Assembly: GCA_948567375.1 (NCBI GenBank)
Contig: OX419757.1
Location: 30,380,001 to 30,444,000, forward strand
DNA length: 64,000 nucleotides
Direction of reading: 5' to 3'
From: Lunularia cruciata
Taxonomy: Eukaryota; Streptophyta; Marchantiopsida; Lunulariales; Lunulariaceae
The translations under genes and the position numbers were made by a program. Below, in pieces: positions 44,914 to 56,765 of the stretch. The stretch's first letter is position 1, and the number at the start of each line of letters is the position of its first letter. Below the pieces are notes generated by a model. It was not told where the DNA came from, ran no database searches, and was given only the letters and a program-made list of their open reading frames with translations.

Positions 44914-46798
44914 TGTGACAACCTGGAAAATATCACTTTTGCCGCAATCAAGTAAGTAAAGTTTGTTCTTGTAGAGATACAATTCAGAATTGGTCAAACA
45001 CAAAGCAAGCAGTATTAATCTTGGTTCTTCTTGGTTGCATCTTTAATCTCTCAAGTAGAAACCACACCCAGAAGAGAGTAACAAGCATTGACTTGTAGTC
45101 TTGTCATAAAAAAATATCACATTTAATCACAACTCCATCAAATCTTTCCAAACAATCTTGATTGTGATGATTCAGTCTCTCCCAAAAAGGACACTTCACT
45201 ACAAAACTACTTTGCCTTAGACTTGTGTTCCACCCTTCCACTAAAGGCACAACTTCATTGATCAAAATTGCTTCACATCCACTCTATGCTGCACTCACAA
45301 ATGAAAAATATTGCAAACACTACAATTCCTCTTAGAGTTGTCAAAGCATTGCTCTGATTGCACTTCATTTAGGATCACACACACAAAATGAAGATCAAGG
45401 CTGTTGGAATCCAACATCCAAAAAACACACTAACTTGCTCTTCAAAATTCTCTCAACACTCATAGACACAAATGCAAAGTTGATACTCGGAATTAAGCTC
45501 AAGTGACAAGCTCTACAATCATCACTTTCCTTGATCTATTCTCAAAATTATGAGCACTTAACAACAACACACTGTGAATGCCTCCTTTAAATAGTGAAGC
45601 ACTTGACAGTTATTTTACTTCCTAAACTACCTACTAACAACTTTACCAACCTACAGATCCAAAATGACAATGCACCTCTTCATATCTGCCTCTCAACATC
45701 TTGAATGTATTACTACTCCAATCCAATGTATACTTCTTCTTCTTCTTCTAAACACAATGATATTCCTATCACTCCTTCGTCTTTAGGTCCATTTAATCTT
45801 GCTAATTCCTTTGTTGTCTCTACCACTTGTTCACTCAAAACTACAATTGCACTCATGGGTAATCTATCTAACTCTTTATCTTTTGACCCACTCTTCTCTG
45901 ATGTCTCAAATAACAACTTTGAAGACACATGCACTCCTACTTCTCTTGCTTTGGTTCTAACTACTATCAATTCCTTTGCTAATTCTACTATATCCTCATC
46001 AAGAATTGTAATTGAAAGCATGGGTACACTATTTATGCCTTCAGTTTGTAACCCAATTTCCCCTAATCACTCGTATAACTAACCCAAAGACACTTATTGT
46101 CTGACGCTGCACTTTGGGCTTATTCACTACTACTATTTATCTTCTAATTCTATCATATCTTCAATTAGAGTTGAAATTGAAGTCATTGGTATCCTAAATA
46201 TCTTCTTTCCCTACTCTAACTTCCTCTGATGCTTCTAGCAAAACTCCCAAAGTCACCTTGATTGCACTCCAAGGTCCAGCTAGCTCAGATCTAGTCACCT
46301 TCATCCTGAGGCAAAGAAGCTTCAACCCAAAGTCATAGAGACCCAAAGAACATAAACCCAAAGACACTCAACCACTATATACATCTACTCCCAAAACTTT
46401 AAATGCTTGTAACTTCTGCTAAAAGACATCTAAACTTTACAATTGTGGCAATTGAAAGCATTGAACAAGATGCTTCCAATGAGATATAGCACACATGATT
46501 TAGATTTTTTGTCATTGAGATATGGCCCTCACATTAATCTTGACCTGCAACTTCCATTCCTCCTTTGAGTCTGCACTCCTTCAACGTCTGATCCAAGTTT
46601 TTTCTTCCTTTGACACAAAGTAAGCTTCTTTGGATCTGATCCAATCCAAGTCCTTCTTCCTCCAACACAAAGCTGATTTCCTTGGGCCTGATTAAAACAC
46701 AGGTTTCCCTTCATTTTTTCTCCATTTGGTTTCAATTTGGTTTCAGCAATGCACTTCTTCTTCAAAACTTGTCTAGAATGAAAAATGTGGGTACCACT
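44914..46798 (-). mobile_element. 5' LTR of the non-autonomous element (1,885 bp)
   Basis: On the minus strand it begins AGTGGTACCC (first T changed to A) and ends GGTTGTCACA. It carries a plus-strand frame at 45705-46082 matching 43111-43530 of the other LTR, and a minus-strand frame at 45713-46021 that in the 3' LTR is interrupted by a stop. Confidence 0.85.
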
Positions 46799-46803
46799 GA
46801 CTC

Positions 46804-47216
46804 ATCCAAAAAGGAACCATAACCAACCTACTTTTGAACACCCACTAAATGCCTAGTTAGGACCTATGTCAAATCCCATGCCACAGAGTTTGACCAAACA
46901 AATTGAGGTTGGCATGTTGGCCTAGAGCACACATACAAAAGACATCGGGTCCCAAGGGCAACATAGAAGTATAATTTTTTTTATTGAAGCAAGGAGTGGA
47001 GATTTTCTTCCTCAAAGAGCAAAATGTTGAGTATGCAAACTTGTGCAAGGAAATGGTCCAAGATTCAAAGATTTTTTGGAAGAAGTAATATCCTAGCTCG
47101 ACTAGGGCCTTACCTCATAGTTCTTTCTTCCTCAATCAAAGGAAGTACTTGAGTGATAGAACTGATAGGAAATACACTCCCTATTTTCAAATTTCATGAA
47201 AGAAACTATTCGTTGG
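46804..47216. other. No gene seen
   Basis: Retroelement-like AT-rich sequence without a recognisable frame or motif. Confidence 0.35.
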
Positions 47217-47620
47217 TCCTCCAAGTTAATTTCAAGAGGAACCTATAAAGTGGGAAGGGAAATTAAGTGGTTCAAGAGAGTTTTGAAGAGTAGATAGGTT
47301 TTTGGTTGAAAGTGCATTTGGTAGGTTTAATAGTTTCCTTTGAAGCAAGATATATGAATCATAGTGATAGTTTCCAACTTTTCTTGAGTAATCCAAGTTG
47401 AGTAGAAAATGCTTTCAAGAGCTCCAAGTTAATTTTGAGAGGAATCCAAAGAGTAGGAAAAGGAAATTGAGTGTCTGGAGAGAGTTTGAAGGAGTAGAAA
47501 ATTTTCAAAAGAAGTCTTCCTTGCATGATTAGTAGTTCTTATGAAGCATGAAAAGTAAAGCAAAGTGATAATCATCAAATTTGCTCCCCATTGGAATTTA
47601 TTGAGTAATCAAAGCCAAAA
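47217..47620 (+). repeat. Tandem duplication, about 200-bp unit
   Basis: Two adjacent diverged units share in order CTCCAAGTTAATTT, AGAGGAA, GGGAAATTAAGTG or GGAAATTGAGTG, GAGAGTTTTGAA or GAGAGTTTGAAGG, TTAGTAGTT or TTAATAGTT, GAAGCA and GTGATA. They lie directly upstream of an integrase fragment. Confidence 0.55.
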
Positions 47621-47636
47621 ACAACCATGAAGATAT

Positions 47637-47863
47637 CCACAAGATACTCTCTATTTCCTTTGGTTTATGGTATTGAATCTACTTTAGCTATTCACTTTGA
47701 TCTTCCTACTTTTCAAAGCATGCATAAGAAATTGAAGAAGGCTGAAGGAGGTGATGCAAAGAAGTTAAGGAAGGATCAACTCATGGAATTGTAAGAGACA
47801 AGAGTGGTTGCAATAGTTCAAGTAGAGCAAGCCCAAAGGAAACAAAATTTTTTCAAGATCAAT
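47637..47863 (+). pseudogene. Integrase C-terminal fragment, same family as element F
   Basis: The plus-strand frame encodes FPLVYGIESTLAIHFDLPTF, then an Lys/Glu-rich segment with GGDAKKLRKDQLMEL, a stop, and VEQAQRKQ. Element F on the minus strand at 63.2-63.4 kb has the same order (LVYGIESTLPI, GGDAEESRKEQLMEF, VEQDQRKQ). Only this part of the element remains. Confidence 0.8.
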
Positions 47864-48129
47864 AGAAGTACGAGAAGAAATATTATACTTGATACAATTG
47901 TGAAGAAATATGTACTTTGTGAACTTCTTTGAGTAAATATCTATCATTTTATAAATTTCTTGAACTAAGGGTATTTCTATATATTTCAAACATTGTTTTG
48001 GAATGAATGAGAGATTGAGAAGTAATTGTATTAAATTAGAAATTGTGGCCAAACATACTTGGTGTCTATTTAGCAAGGATATTGGTCTTTTGATAGTTGG
48101 AAATTAAACTCCACAAAATTGACAACTGG

Positions 48130-48640
48130 TTGGAAGAAAGTGTCCACAATTATGAGTATTCTTTCCAAGAAAGAATATCATAGAGGGAAAGTGATGGAAA
48201 GCCCAAAAGCAATATATCACCAATGGTTACAGGGGCTACAAGACAACCAATGATGCCCATTGCCACAACACTTGTTCCCAATCTTGTAGTCACAACTCCA
48301 TTACAAAAAACTATCATTTGTAATTTAGTGAAAGGGATGTGAGACTTGCAAATCAAGTTGGCAAGGTTGGAGGAGAAAGGAGTGATTATGAAACTAGAAG
48401 CTTTGACACAACAAAGCTATGTGCAAAGCATATTTGGTGTAATGTTATTGAACAAACTTGGAAGAAATATAGAGACTTTGCTAATAAAACTTAGATAGGA
48501 ATGGTATTTTGGAAGGATGGGAATATTTCATTCAAAGATACAAGGGAAATCTTGAGAATTTTGTGATTTATGACTAATTTTGAGAAAGGAGGGATATGGA
48601 AGGTGTTGGAGGATTACCTATCATAACATACTACAACATC
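48130..48640 (+). pseudogene. Element E gag remnant
   Basis: A DLQIKLARLEEKG block (near 48345) is followed by a degraded zinc-knuckle region (IWCN near 48435, remaining Cys/His ligands lost), then WKDGNISFKDT and MTNFEKGGIWKVLED. This order is that of Ty3/gypsy elements whose protease carries a DHGS-type active site. Several stops. Confidence 0.6.
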
Positions 48641-49079
48641 AAAAGAGGCCACTACCTATGGAGTGGAGGTTGTAGGAGGTAGAGAGGAATCATTATGAAG
48701 CATGCAGATATGGGAAATATGTGAAGCCATATTATGCACACAATGGAGAAGGGGAAAACAAGAATAGAAGAACTATTGCGGATTGCTACAAAAATTAAGC
48801 ATACTTCTTGTAAAATGACCCAATTGATATTATGTCTATCCATGTTTATTTTGGCAAGAAGCCAACATGAAGCTCTCATAGAAGAGAAGCAAAGGAGAGA
48901 TGATGTAGAGCTTAGTGAAGGAAGAACAATTCTAAAGAGATAATTGAGGGGAGATAGACTCTATCAAGAGGGTGTTCTTCAAAGACAAGGAATTGCATCT
49001 TCATAAGAGAAGGTCATGGAGGATTCTTTACCTAATATTTAAAATAATCAATGGATGGCAAGTGGAAAGAGAGGGATAA

Positions 49080-49520
49080 ATTGCTTACTTCCAAGCTTCA
49101 ATGTGACATTGAAGTGACTCCAACTCCAAACAAAGTACTAGAAGATAGAGTACTTAGTGCTAAGATATAATTTACTCTTTAGGAGATTGTTAGGATTGCC
49201 AAGGATTTTCATGATGTCATCATTGATACCATTAAGTATAAGTGGCAGTTGATAAAGGAAATTGATCTATCTAATGTTCTTGATATTATTCTTATAGAAG
49301 AGGAGCTAGATTTAGCTCAATATTGCAACAATTGTAAGGTTTTATTTGTGGAAGATGAGGATCATGATGGGATCCCTAGTCATTGTACTAGAGTGTATTG
49401 GGCTAGCACTACCATTAAAACTTTACTCAAAGTTGGCAACATGATAGATCTTTTGGTTATCGATCATGGATCTAAATCAACATTTTTTCCAAGGAGCTCT
49501 ACAAGCATAATGTAATATTT
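49080..49520 (+). pseudogene. Element E protease region
   Basis: The frame at 49249-49515 includes KTLLKVGNMIDLLVIDHGSK, in which DHGS occupies the aspartic-protease active-site position. A frameshift follows, after which the neighbouring frame reads SKELYKHNVIF. Upstream frames (48734-48943 and about 49080-49200) are also coding-like but interrupted. Confidence 0.6.
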
Positions 49521-50116
49521 TGAGGATAAGAGAAACCTTAAGAAAAAAAGAGAGAAGAAACACAAGGCTTCACCTCTCAATACTCCAATACTCCAATACC
49601 CCAAAGGTGCACCTTATCTTTATTATAAAGCAAAAAGGATTGCCTCAAAGGGAGCTCCATCCTTGGATTAGATATATGGATTGGTGACATGTCCATGAGC
49701 TCCACTCTTAGATTAGTTGCATGGATGGGTGACATGTTGATTCTTGTCCTATCTAGTTGATCAAACAAGTAAGAGAGTAATCTTCCCGTAAGAAGCTTAG
49801 AATAGTATGGGTGAGGTACCATTGGGAAGCTCTCAATGAGACAAATATTTTGGAGAGAAGACAATGCCTTCTTTTTCAAAGGAGAGGGATCTTTTGGTTT
49901 TCAAGGCCTAATTTATCTGTTTAGGCCTCCAAATTAGCGCTAAAATATTCAAGGTATTTTTTAACCTCTGCACTATTAGTGGAAGTACTCTTTTGGTGAC
50001 ATATCTATTTGATCTCCTTAGACCATCATATATAACATCCTTGCAAATATTACCAAGCCAATTTCCACCTCTAGGTAATATATCTAGCTAATGGTATCAC
50101 ATATAAGAAATGATCA
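49521..50116 (+). mobile_element. Repeat Z, copy 1 (probable solo LTR) inserted in element E
   Basis: This segment separates the end of the protease from its continuation (IDMEYG, VIQAAKKREELYGACPN, from 50117). It matches in reverse orientation the region 60.7-61.4 kb: GGAGCTCCATCCTTGGATTAG, ATGGATTGGTGACATG, GGGTGACATGTTGATTCT, and the block CCATCATATATAACATCC with TTACCAAGCCAATTTCCA. A TATA-like TTATTATAAAG lies near 49621. A solo LTR is the likely identity, but no clean terminal duplication was resolved. Confidence 0.55.
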
Positions 50117-53100
50117 ATTGATATGGAATATGGTTAGGTGATCCAAGCAGCAAAAAAAAGGGAAGAACTCTATGGTGCTTGCCCAAATTTGAGGATGAAG
50201 GTTAGGGATGTGTCTACAAAACAAACTTCTTTGTTCAAAAGAGTACATCATATTAGATGATCTTGCGGCAACTGTTCATAATAATGGTGAGGATAGAAAC
50301 AAAGGTACATGGACATAGGGTTAGAGGATCCATTAGGAGAGCTCAAGTGTATAGAGGATGAGCACGGGATGGAGGATAAGGTAGCTGAAATATATTCTAT
50401 GGAACTCCATTCAGCAGTAGAGTTGTTTTGTTATTTTGAAGCTATGGTCAAAACCAAATACAAGAGAGTGGAGAAAAAGGTCAAGCTTGTAGTTGAACCT
50501 CATCCAAGTGACCGAAATAAGCATGTCCAAAAAGCTCTAAATTATAAGAGCTTAAGGGACTTTAGTCAAATAGGTCACAAGTTCACCAAAGCTTTGTTAA
50601 ATAAATTGATGGTTTGTTCATCAAATTTTTTTTTACAATTAAGGAAAAGCAGTTTTGGAAGATATTAAGCAGGCATGGGAAAAATTTCTATATTGAACTT
50701 CTTGAAATTGGATGTGTAGATCTAAGCATTATGGCTCCAATGATCATCTTTTTGTTCCTTATGCTCCTTGAGACTTGAGACTTGAGACTTTGTGTCTAGG
50801 GCTTATATGCTCTAACTCATGGAGCTCTTGGAGGAGAAAATTGAGGCAAAGATCCTTGAGACATGATTTGTACCTTATCTAGCTGCTAATTATTAGTTCC
50901 TAAAAGGAATGGAAGTTTAAGGTTCATTCAAGATTTAAAGCCAATGTATTAGGTGATAATCAAGAATTTAAGCCAATATTAGAGAATTTGGTAAAGCTAT
51001 TGCAAGTAGTGCTACATGCTCTCTGGGAGTTCTTTATTCTAGTTATGACTAATTACAACTTGTTGAAGAGAATATAGACATTATAACAATGAGTACAACA
51101 TTGTGATTGATGAAAATGTGCATATTTTCCTAAGAAGTAATAACATTTATTGCACATATCATGAATGGAATGAATAAAGTTCTTGGGGAATTAATTCCAT
51201 ACAAGACTATGCCTTTGATAGATGATATTCCAATAAGAAGGTGCATAGAGGAAGAGAAGGATGAAGTATAAATAAGAAGGGGTGTCATAGGGGTGTAATT
51301 GTTTATAATTCAAAATCATGATCACATCCAATCATGGCTTGAGGAAGTTGATATGACCAATTAGGTGCTAAATCTAAGTTTGGGGTTCCAAAGATGATTA
51401 TTGTTGGGCATTTATGCAGATTTTTTGGTTGCAAATATGATCTAAAAAGGTGGATGCAATTTAGAAAATAATGCTCACAAATAGAAGTGAGATTTTTTGG
51501 AGCTTGTGGAGTTTATCATGTAGCTTGTGTGTTTTATTCCTCACTTTGCACATATGGTAAATCCTCTCTATGCTTTATTGCAAAAAAATACAAAGTTTAG
51601 GAGGGAGGAGAGACATATGGAAATGGTTCAAAATCTAAAACAATTGTTATCTTTTCCATCTACTACAATAGATTGGCTATGAGAATAACAAACCAATAAT
51701 ACTAACAATTGATACCAATCCCATAGCATTTGATTGGGCAATAAGGCAAGATGATAAAGATGGAAATCAATATGCAATGCATTATGGGGCAAAGGTGTTG
51801 AGTGAGTGATAAATATTCTACCCTCAAGTAAAAAGTAGCTACGGGAAGTGATTACAGAAATAAAGTGTAAGAAAGACTACCTTATTAGTGCACCAATTAT
51901 AGTGGAGAGAGATTGTTTATCGCTGTTGGACATGATTACAAACTATATTACCCCTAAAATTACAATGCTCAAATTGATTGCATACATCAAGTCTTTGAAT
52001 CTTGAATTTCAGCACATAGTGAGCAAGGATAATCTCATAGTAGATTTGCTATCTTGGGTATCAAGAAGAGTAGTCTATGGTTGATAATACTCATGATGTA
52101 GGCACTACTTTCTTTTCAAGGGCTCAAATGGAGAAGCATGAGCATCCTAAGTTCTTAAGGTGGAAATTTATGAAGTTGATTGGTTGAATATTGGGTGTTA
52201 CCTTAGTTCCTTGACAAAGAAACCAAAATAGAGTGATGCTTGGTACAAACAACTAAGGCAAAAAACATATGAGCTTTTAAAAGGGAATTACTTGTGGAGC
52301 AAAGCTAATTAGAGTAACAAGCCTCCATAAAAGGTTGTGTGCAAGGTAGACACAAAAAATATTGAGCCAAGAATTCCATGATAGCTTATGGCTGGCCATT
52401 TGGGTATTTATGCAACCTTTTTCAATGTGAAGGAAAGGTATTGGTGGCATAATATGTACAAAGATGTAGTTCAATTTGTTGAGATATGTAAAATTTGCCA
52501 ACTCCTACCTATCTACTTGCAATGCATTTCAAGTTTGAAGATCTGGTTAACTATGCTGGTTTGGATATGACAAATGCCAGATGTAGTTTTGAGCACAAAA
52601 ATATTTGCCTAACTAGGTTGAAGAACAAGTTTTAAGGAAAAAACCACCAAAGGGGTTTGCAGATTTTTGTTGGAGGATGTGACTAGTAGATATAGATGTA
52701 TGGGAAAAAATTTAGCAGATCAAGGAGAGCTAAACATCCATGAAGAGAAAAGCTTTATTTGAGAAGTGCTGGATCAAATTGGCTCTTATTATAGCATATA
52801 ATTGGGAAGGGAATGCCAAGAGTGAATGAGGTTATCCTTATATTGTGAAAGTCATCATGAAAGAATCCCAAGGGAGAATGATCAAGGCTCTTGCCATTTG
52901 CTCTATGGATAGATTGCACCATTCATAGTTTAGAAATAGAAATTTGTTACATGCCCATAGAATTGATGCAAGGGTAGAAACCTTTTATGCCTATTGAGGA
53001 GCAAATACTTGCCTAGATTCTCTTGCTTTAGGAAGGCCACATGTCTATGGAAGGTCTTCTTGCACTCTAGATTCTTCAATTGGAGAAAAATCCAAGGGAT

Positions 53101-53575
53101 ATTGAGGTAGCAATTGAGAGGCTTAAGAAAGTACACCTTCGGAATCAGGACAGATTTGACAATCATCATCACTTACAACCAAAGGATATCCAAGAAAGAG
53201 ATTGGATATTAGTCTACAATAGTATTTTAGATAACCAACATAATGTAATAAGGAAATTCTCAAAGCATTGATCTGGACCTAATGTTGTTTTAGTGTACTT
53301 GAGAATGTTACTTGCTCTATTTAAAGTTAGATGGAAGCAAGCTTAAGGTTCCAATTGTGGCTAACAAAGTAATCCCTTTCAAATAGCAAAAGTGAAGCTT
53401 TCACATGGAGGACATGAGCAATAAGTTTAATCTATTTGAGTTCCAAGATGAACATCTAATGCTAGAGGATCAAGAGTCACACAAATAGGATGAGGAGGTG
53501 GTATGACGTCAACCACAATGTGTGATTTGGTCAGCTGGTGCATATCAACGGAAGCATAGGTTCAGATGAGATGGA
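50117..53575 (+). pseudogene. Element E: Ty3/gypsy pol (linker, RT, RNase H, integrase)
   Basis: The protease-RT linker (ELYGACPNLRMKVRDV; then the 119-codon frame 50309-50668) leads to a heavily eroded RT (about 50.9-51.5 kb, PKRNGSLRFIQDLKP). RNase H is recognisable at 51.7-52.08 kb (IAFDWAIRQDD; KKDYLISAPIIVERDCLSLL; AYIKSLNLEFQHIVSKDN). Integrase follows: GHLGIYATF and RYWWHNMYKDV with CKICQ at about 52.39-52.51 kb, an unreadable core, and the C-terminal end ERLKKVHLRNQDRFDNHHHL, WILVYNSILDNQHN near 53.1-53.27 kb, with KLDGSKLKVPI in another frame after it. Integrase core residues cannot be traced. It ends just before an X-family LTR, in the same orientation. Confidence 0.8.
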
Positions 53576-54400
53576 TGTCATGTTGTGGTTTGCTTAGCCA
53601 ATGAAAAGGTAATCTGGTTTTATTTATCTCTAGAATACTAGAGTAGATTGTGTGATGGATTCCATGGTTGAGCAATTGCACGTGAGAAATTTATGTATAT
53701 TCAAGTGATAAGCCATGTGGATTATGATCTTATCTCCTTCTATAGTTTTCATGAATGTAGGCAGTGGAGACTTGATAGATTGGGGAGTTTTTGGAGTCTC
53801 AAATGGGAGGAGAATGTCAAAGAGTGAGGAATTGTAGTCAAGTGTAGGAACTAGAGCATCAAAGGGTGAATTTGATCAAGATATATTCTATGCTCTTGAT
53901 CTAACACTCCCACATCCTTTTCTCATCAAGTTTTAGATTCTACACCAGAATCAATTTTAGACTTACATTCAAGCATTTGTAACAAAAAACCCAGATCCTA
54001 TTATCCTTCCTATGCTTACTTATGGTCAAGTTTGGCACTAAACCTATTAATATCATTTTGTAGGAGAAGAAGGACTAAAATTTTGTTCAAGGCCTTAAAT
54101 CTGGAGTTTGTGAGGTACATGTGTCAAAATGAAAGTTGCTAAGTGATAAAAGTGCAAGAGTTGGATCCCAATATGGGTTTTTATGCTATGAGAGAGTTAA
54201 ATGATATCATTTGAGAAGCAAAGACCAAAGTTAGAAAGAAGAGTGGACATGCTATGGTGTGGAGACTAGAAACACAATATTTAAGAAACTTATGAGCAAA
54301 ATGTGATCAATAGAATCAAATTCATAACAAAGCACACAAATTAGAGAATTTCAAGATTTTTATGATACTTTCTCACAATTTGTCAATGAGGTTGGAGCAT
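53576..54400 (+). mobile_element. LTR of family X, copy 3 (3' LTR of element E, right end decayed)
   Basis: Starts TGTCATGTTGTGG after a purine-rich CAGATGAGATGGA that could be the polypurine tract. Alignable with copies 1 and 2 through CCATGTGGATTATGATCTTAT, TCAAATGGGAGGAGAATGT, ACTCCCACATCC and TATCCTTCCTATGCTTACTT. Similarity fades by about 54400. This copy ties family X to element E and defines the plus orientation of the others. Confidence 0.65.
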
Positions 54401-54815
54401 AAACAAAATTCAAGTTGTATTGTGGTCAAGAAATATCACTTTTGAGTCTTTTTGGAATACACATGGAAGTCTCACATTTGAGTCCTTTACTCTTTACTAT
54501 TTAACCTCTTAGGCAGAGACAACTCCCAGACAAGGGCATTGACACCATGAAGGTGCACTTTAGAAATAACAAAGCAAAATCTCTTGTAAAAGAGTATATA
54601 ATTCTAATGAACTTTGAGAAAGTGAGGTTTGGTACAAAAGGTGCTCCTTGTCTCCAAAGGTCTCTTGAAAATCCTTGATAAATAAATGCCCTATGTTTCA
54701 GAGACAAAGAGTTAGACTTTTGAAGCTTAAGGCCATCCATTCTTTGGAAGGCATTTACCTCCCCAAAGATACACACTCCTTCCAAATATTTGGATGTGCC
54801 ATCTTTTGAACATAA
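54401..54815. other. No gene seen
   Basis: The minus frame at 54501-54785 (94 codons) has no recognisable motif. Not supported as a gene. Confidence 0.35.
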
Positions 54816-54819
54816 TGTA

Positions 54820-55045
54820 CTTTATGTCCAAAGTCACCATCTTCAAAAAATCTCAATGACCTTTAGAAGGCACCATCCTCTCCCAAGATCAATGTTCTAC
54901 CCCTCTAAAGGCATTGCCTTTTCCTGAATCTTGATGTCTTACCCTTCAAAAGGCACTATATTCTTGAAATGATGTTTTACCCTTTGCAAGGCACTATATT
55001 CACCAGAACAAGGTATTTTGCCCTTTGGAAGGCATGATCTTCAAG
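54820..55045 (+). repeat. Degenerate minisatellite, about 40-bp unit, five to six copies
   Basis: Successive units have the pattern GTnnTACCC-TTnnAAGGCAnnAT, then TTC/TCC, then AAnATnAAT/GAT. The clearest are at about 54890-54930, 54931-54970, 54971-55015 and 55016-55045. Confidence 0.55.
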
Positions 55046-55501
55046 ACAATATATGATCTTTGTGATAATCTATGTAGTTTGTCTTCACACTTTGGTTACT
55101 TAAAAGACTACAACATAAAATCCATCAAGGTATTGTATCAAGCAATTGCAAGGAAGCTAGGGATCACACATTCAAAGCATCAAATGATGTTTCCTAATCT
55201 TTACCAAAGTGCAAACACACATCAAGAAAATGTCATGAGGGAGTTTGGAAAAGGCAACAAAGAGTTTTGAATCTCTTCTACTCTGTTTACCCCTTGTATA
55301 TATGATGATGTAGCACTTTGAATGTTGCACTTAAATAGTTGCAAACAATAGGAACTATAACAAAGAAAACTAAAAAATGGCCACCGCTAAGGAATGCTTA
55401 ACAATTAATAATGGCCATTATTGGGTGTATGGCCCTAGAAGAATTTAAAAGTGGGGACATTACCTTACTACCTCCTCAACTAGATCTAAAGTATTGGGTG
55501 T
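55046..55501. other. No gene seen
   Basis: Frame 55025-55270 begins in the minisatellite and has no recognisable motif. The rest is AT-rich. Confidence 0.35.
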
Positions 55502-55963
55502 TGTAAAAGAATAAGGAGAAAAATAGGAGAATGGAAGACAAAGTTCAAAGATCATATTGGGACTCTTGAATGAGTGAAACTTTAAATACCTAGCATGAGC
55601 ATGGGCTTTGGTATTTATAGGGAACATACAAGGCTCTTGGGGACCTTCAATAAAGCCACCTTCTTAAAATGCAAGCTAAGCTAATTGGGAAGCTTCTTGA
55701 AAAGCCGCCTACTTTGCAAGCAAGCTAAGCTAGTTAGAAAGCTTCCCAAGAAGCTTCCTTCTAAAAGCCACCTATTTTGCATGCAATCTAAGGTATCTTC
55801 TTCCTAGAACTTGCCTACTTGACATAAACATTAACCCATACTTGGAAGGTACCAAGAAGGTTTTTAGATGCTTTTAGAACATTCTTATAATTCTTGGCTA
55901 ATTTGGCATGTTTGCTACTTTTTTAGTCTTAAATACCTTGTCTATAAATTCCATATTGTTACA
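55502..55963 (-). mobile_element. 3' LTR of chromovirus element C (462 bp)
   Basis: On the minus strand it begins TGTAACAATATGGAAT and ends CTTTTACA. It aligns with the LTRs of A and D. A perfect GAAnnTTCnnGAA lies at 55689-55701 and TATAAATA at 55612-55619. Confidence 0.85.
55689..55701 (-). promoter_or_regulatory. Heat-shock-element-like trimer in LTR C
   Basis: GAAGCTTCTTGAA fits the trimeric consensus. It lies about 70 bp upstream (minus strand) of the TATA box. Further dimers occur at 55738-55765. Confidence 0.55.
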
Positions 55964-56765
55964 TATTACTCCATTGCTAGTTGGTGAGGTCCTTGGCACC
56001 ATTGAAGCTTCAAACTCCTAGATGGCCATTTGTGCATTGTAGAGATGAGAAAGAGACTCCTAGGTCACATCATGAGGGAATACCCTTTCTAAAGGACTTT
56101 GTACTTAATATGTTGTTGGTGGCCATATTTAGTACTGTGACATGCAAGGATATGATCAACTTCATACTCCTCATGATAATTGACACAGATGTGAGGAGGA
56201 GGAAGTTAGACACAAGTGGAAAAAGAAGATGGATTAGAAACAAAGAGTTTCAACTTGGCAACATGAAAAATAAGGTAGATTCATGTATTACTACTATGCA
56301 AGGCAAGTTGATAAAAAATAGGAGAAATTATTTGGGTGCTATCAAATGTTCCTATCCAATTAGGAGTAATTTTATGGATTTAAGTACCAAGTGGGAGGGG
56401 TAGGTTTCTACAAGAAATCATGACCTTATCACCTTGTTGAAAAGTGAGATCATGACTATATTGATCAGTGTATTGCTTTCTATGATTTTGAGCAGCAAGG
56501 AGATAAGATTTGGCTTGTTATAGAGAGTGAGATATTGTGGACAAGAAGGTAGAAGTATGACAAATGTGAGATGGTGGAGGAACAAGAAGGGAATCTAAAA
56601 CAAGTGAGTCTTAGCAAAAATTAAGGAAGAAGAGAGAGAATCTCTTGTTTATTTGCTTGGAGTTACTGTAGATAAACTCAACAACCACAATGCATTCATC
56701 CAAATTATTATGGTGAATGTTAACAAAGGCACAATGCATATCATCCAAGGTGAAATTTGTATGTT
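55964..56765 (-). pseudogene. Element C: integrase C-terminal part and chromodomain, decayed
   Basis: Reading minus, the segment matches element A from the ECL/MEF region of integrase down to the chromodomain and 3' LTR, with stops and frameshifts. Plus-strand frames here, such as 55981-56403, are shadows. At about 56765 the similarity to the minus strand ends, and plus-strand RT of element D begins within a few bases. Confidence 0.75.

Larger units (their letters stand above)
42362..46803 (-). mobile_element. Complete non-autonomous LTR retrotransposon
   Basis: A perfect 5-bp target duplication GACTC flanks it (42362-42366 and 46799-46803). Two LTRs (42367-44237 and 44914-46798) align over their full length with scattered differences. 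The internal region is only about 676 bp and contains a tRNA-Asp-like primer site beside the right LTR and a polypurine tract beside the left LTR. Together these fix minus-strand orientation. No protease, RT or integrase is present, so mobilisation needed another element. The primer type is typical of the plant Tat/Athila side of Ty3/gypsy. LTRs nearly three times longer than the interior are unusual: it is neither a TRIM (tiny LTRs) nor a typical LARD (large interior). Confidence 0.88.

Noticed and set aside
42362-46803. Tandem duplication as an explanation of the two 1.9-kb repeats
   Set aside because: The primer site, polypurine tract and perfect target duplication at the correct places identify them as LTRs.
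54820-55045. CRISPR-like array
   Set aside because: Repeats are degenerate, contiguous and lack regular unique spacers; the genome is plant nuclear.
55981-56403. 140-codon plus-strand ORF
   Set aside because: It is the opposite strand of the element C integrase/chromodomain region; the same shadow occurs opposite elements A and D (25475-25714, 59145-59516).
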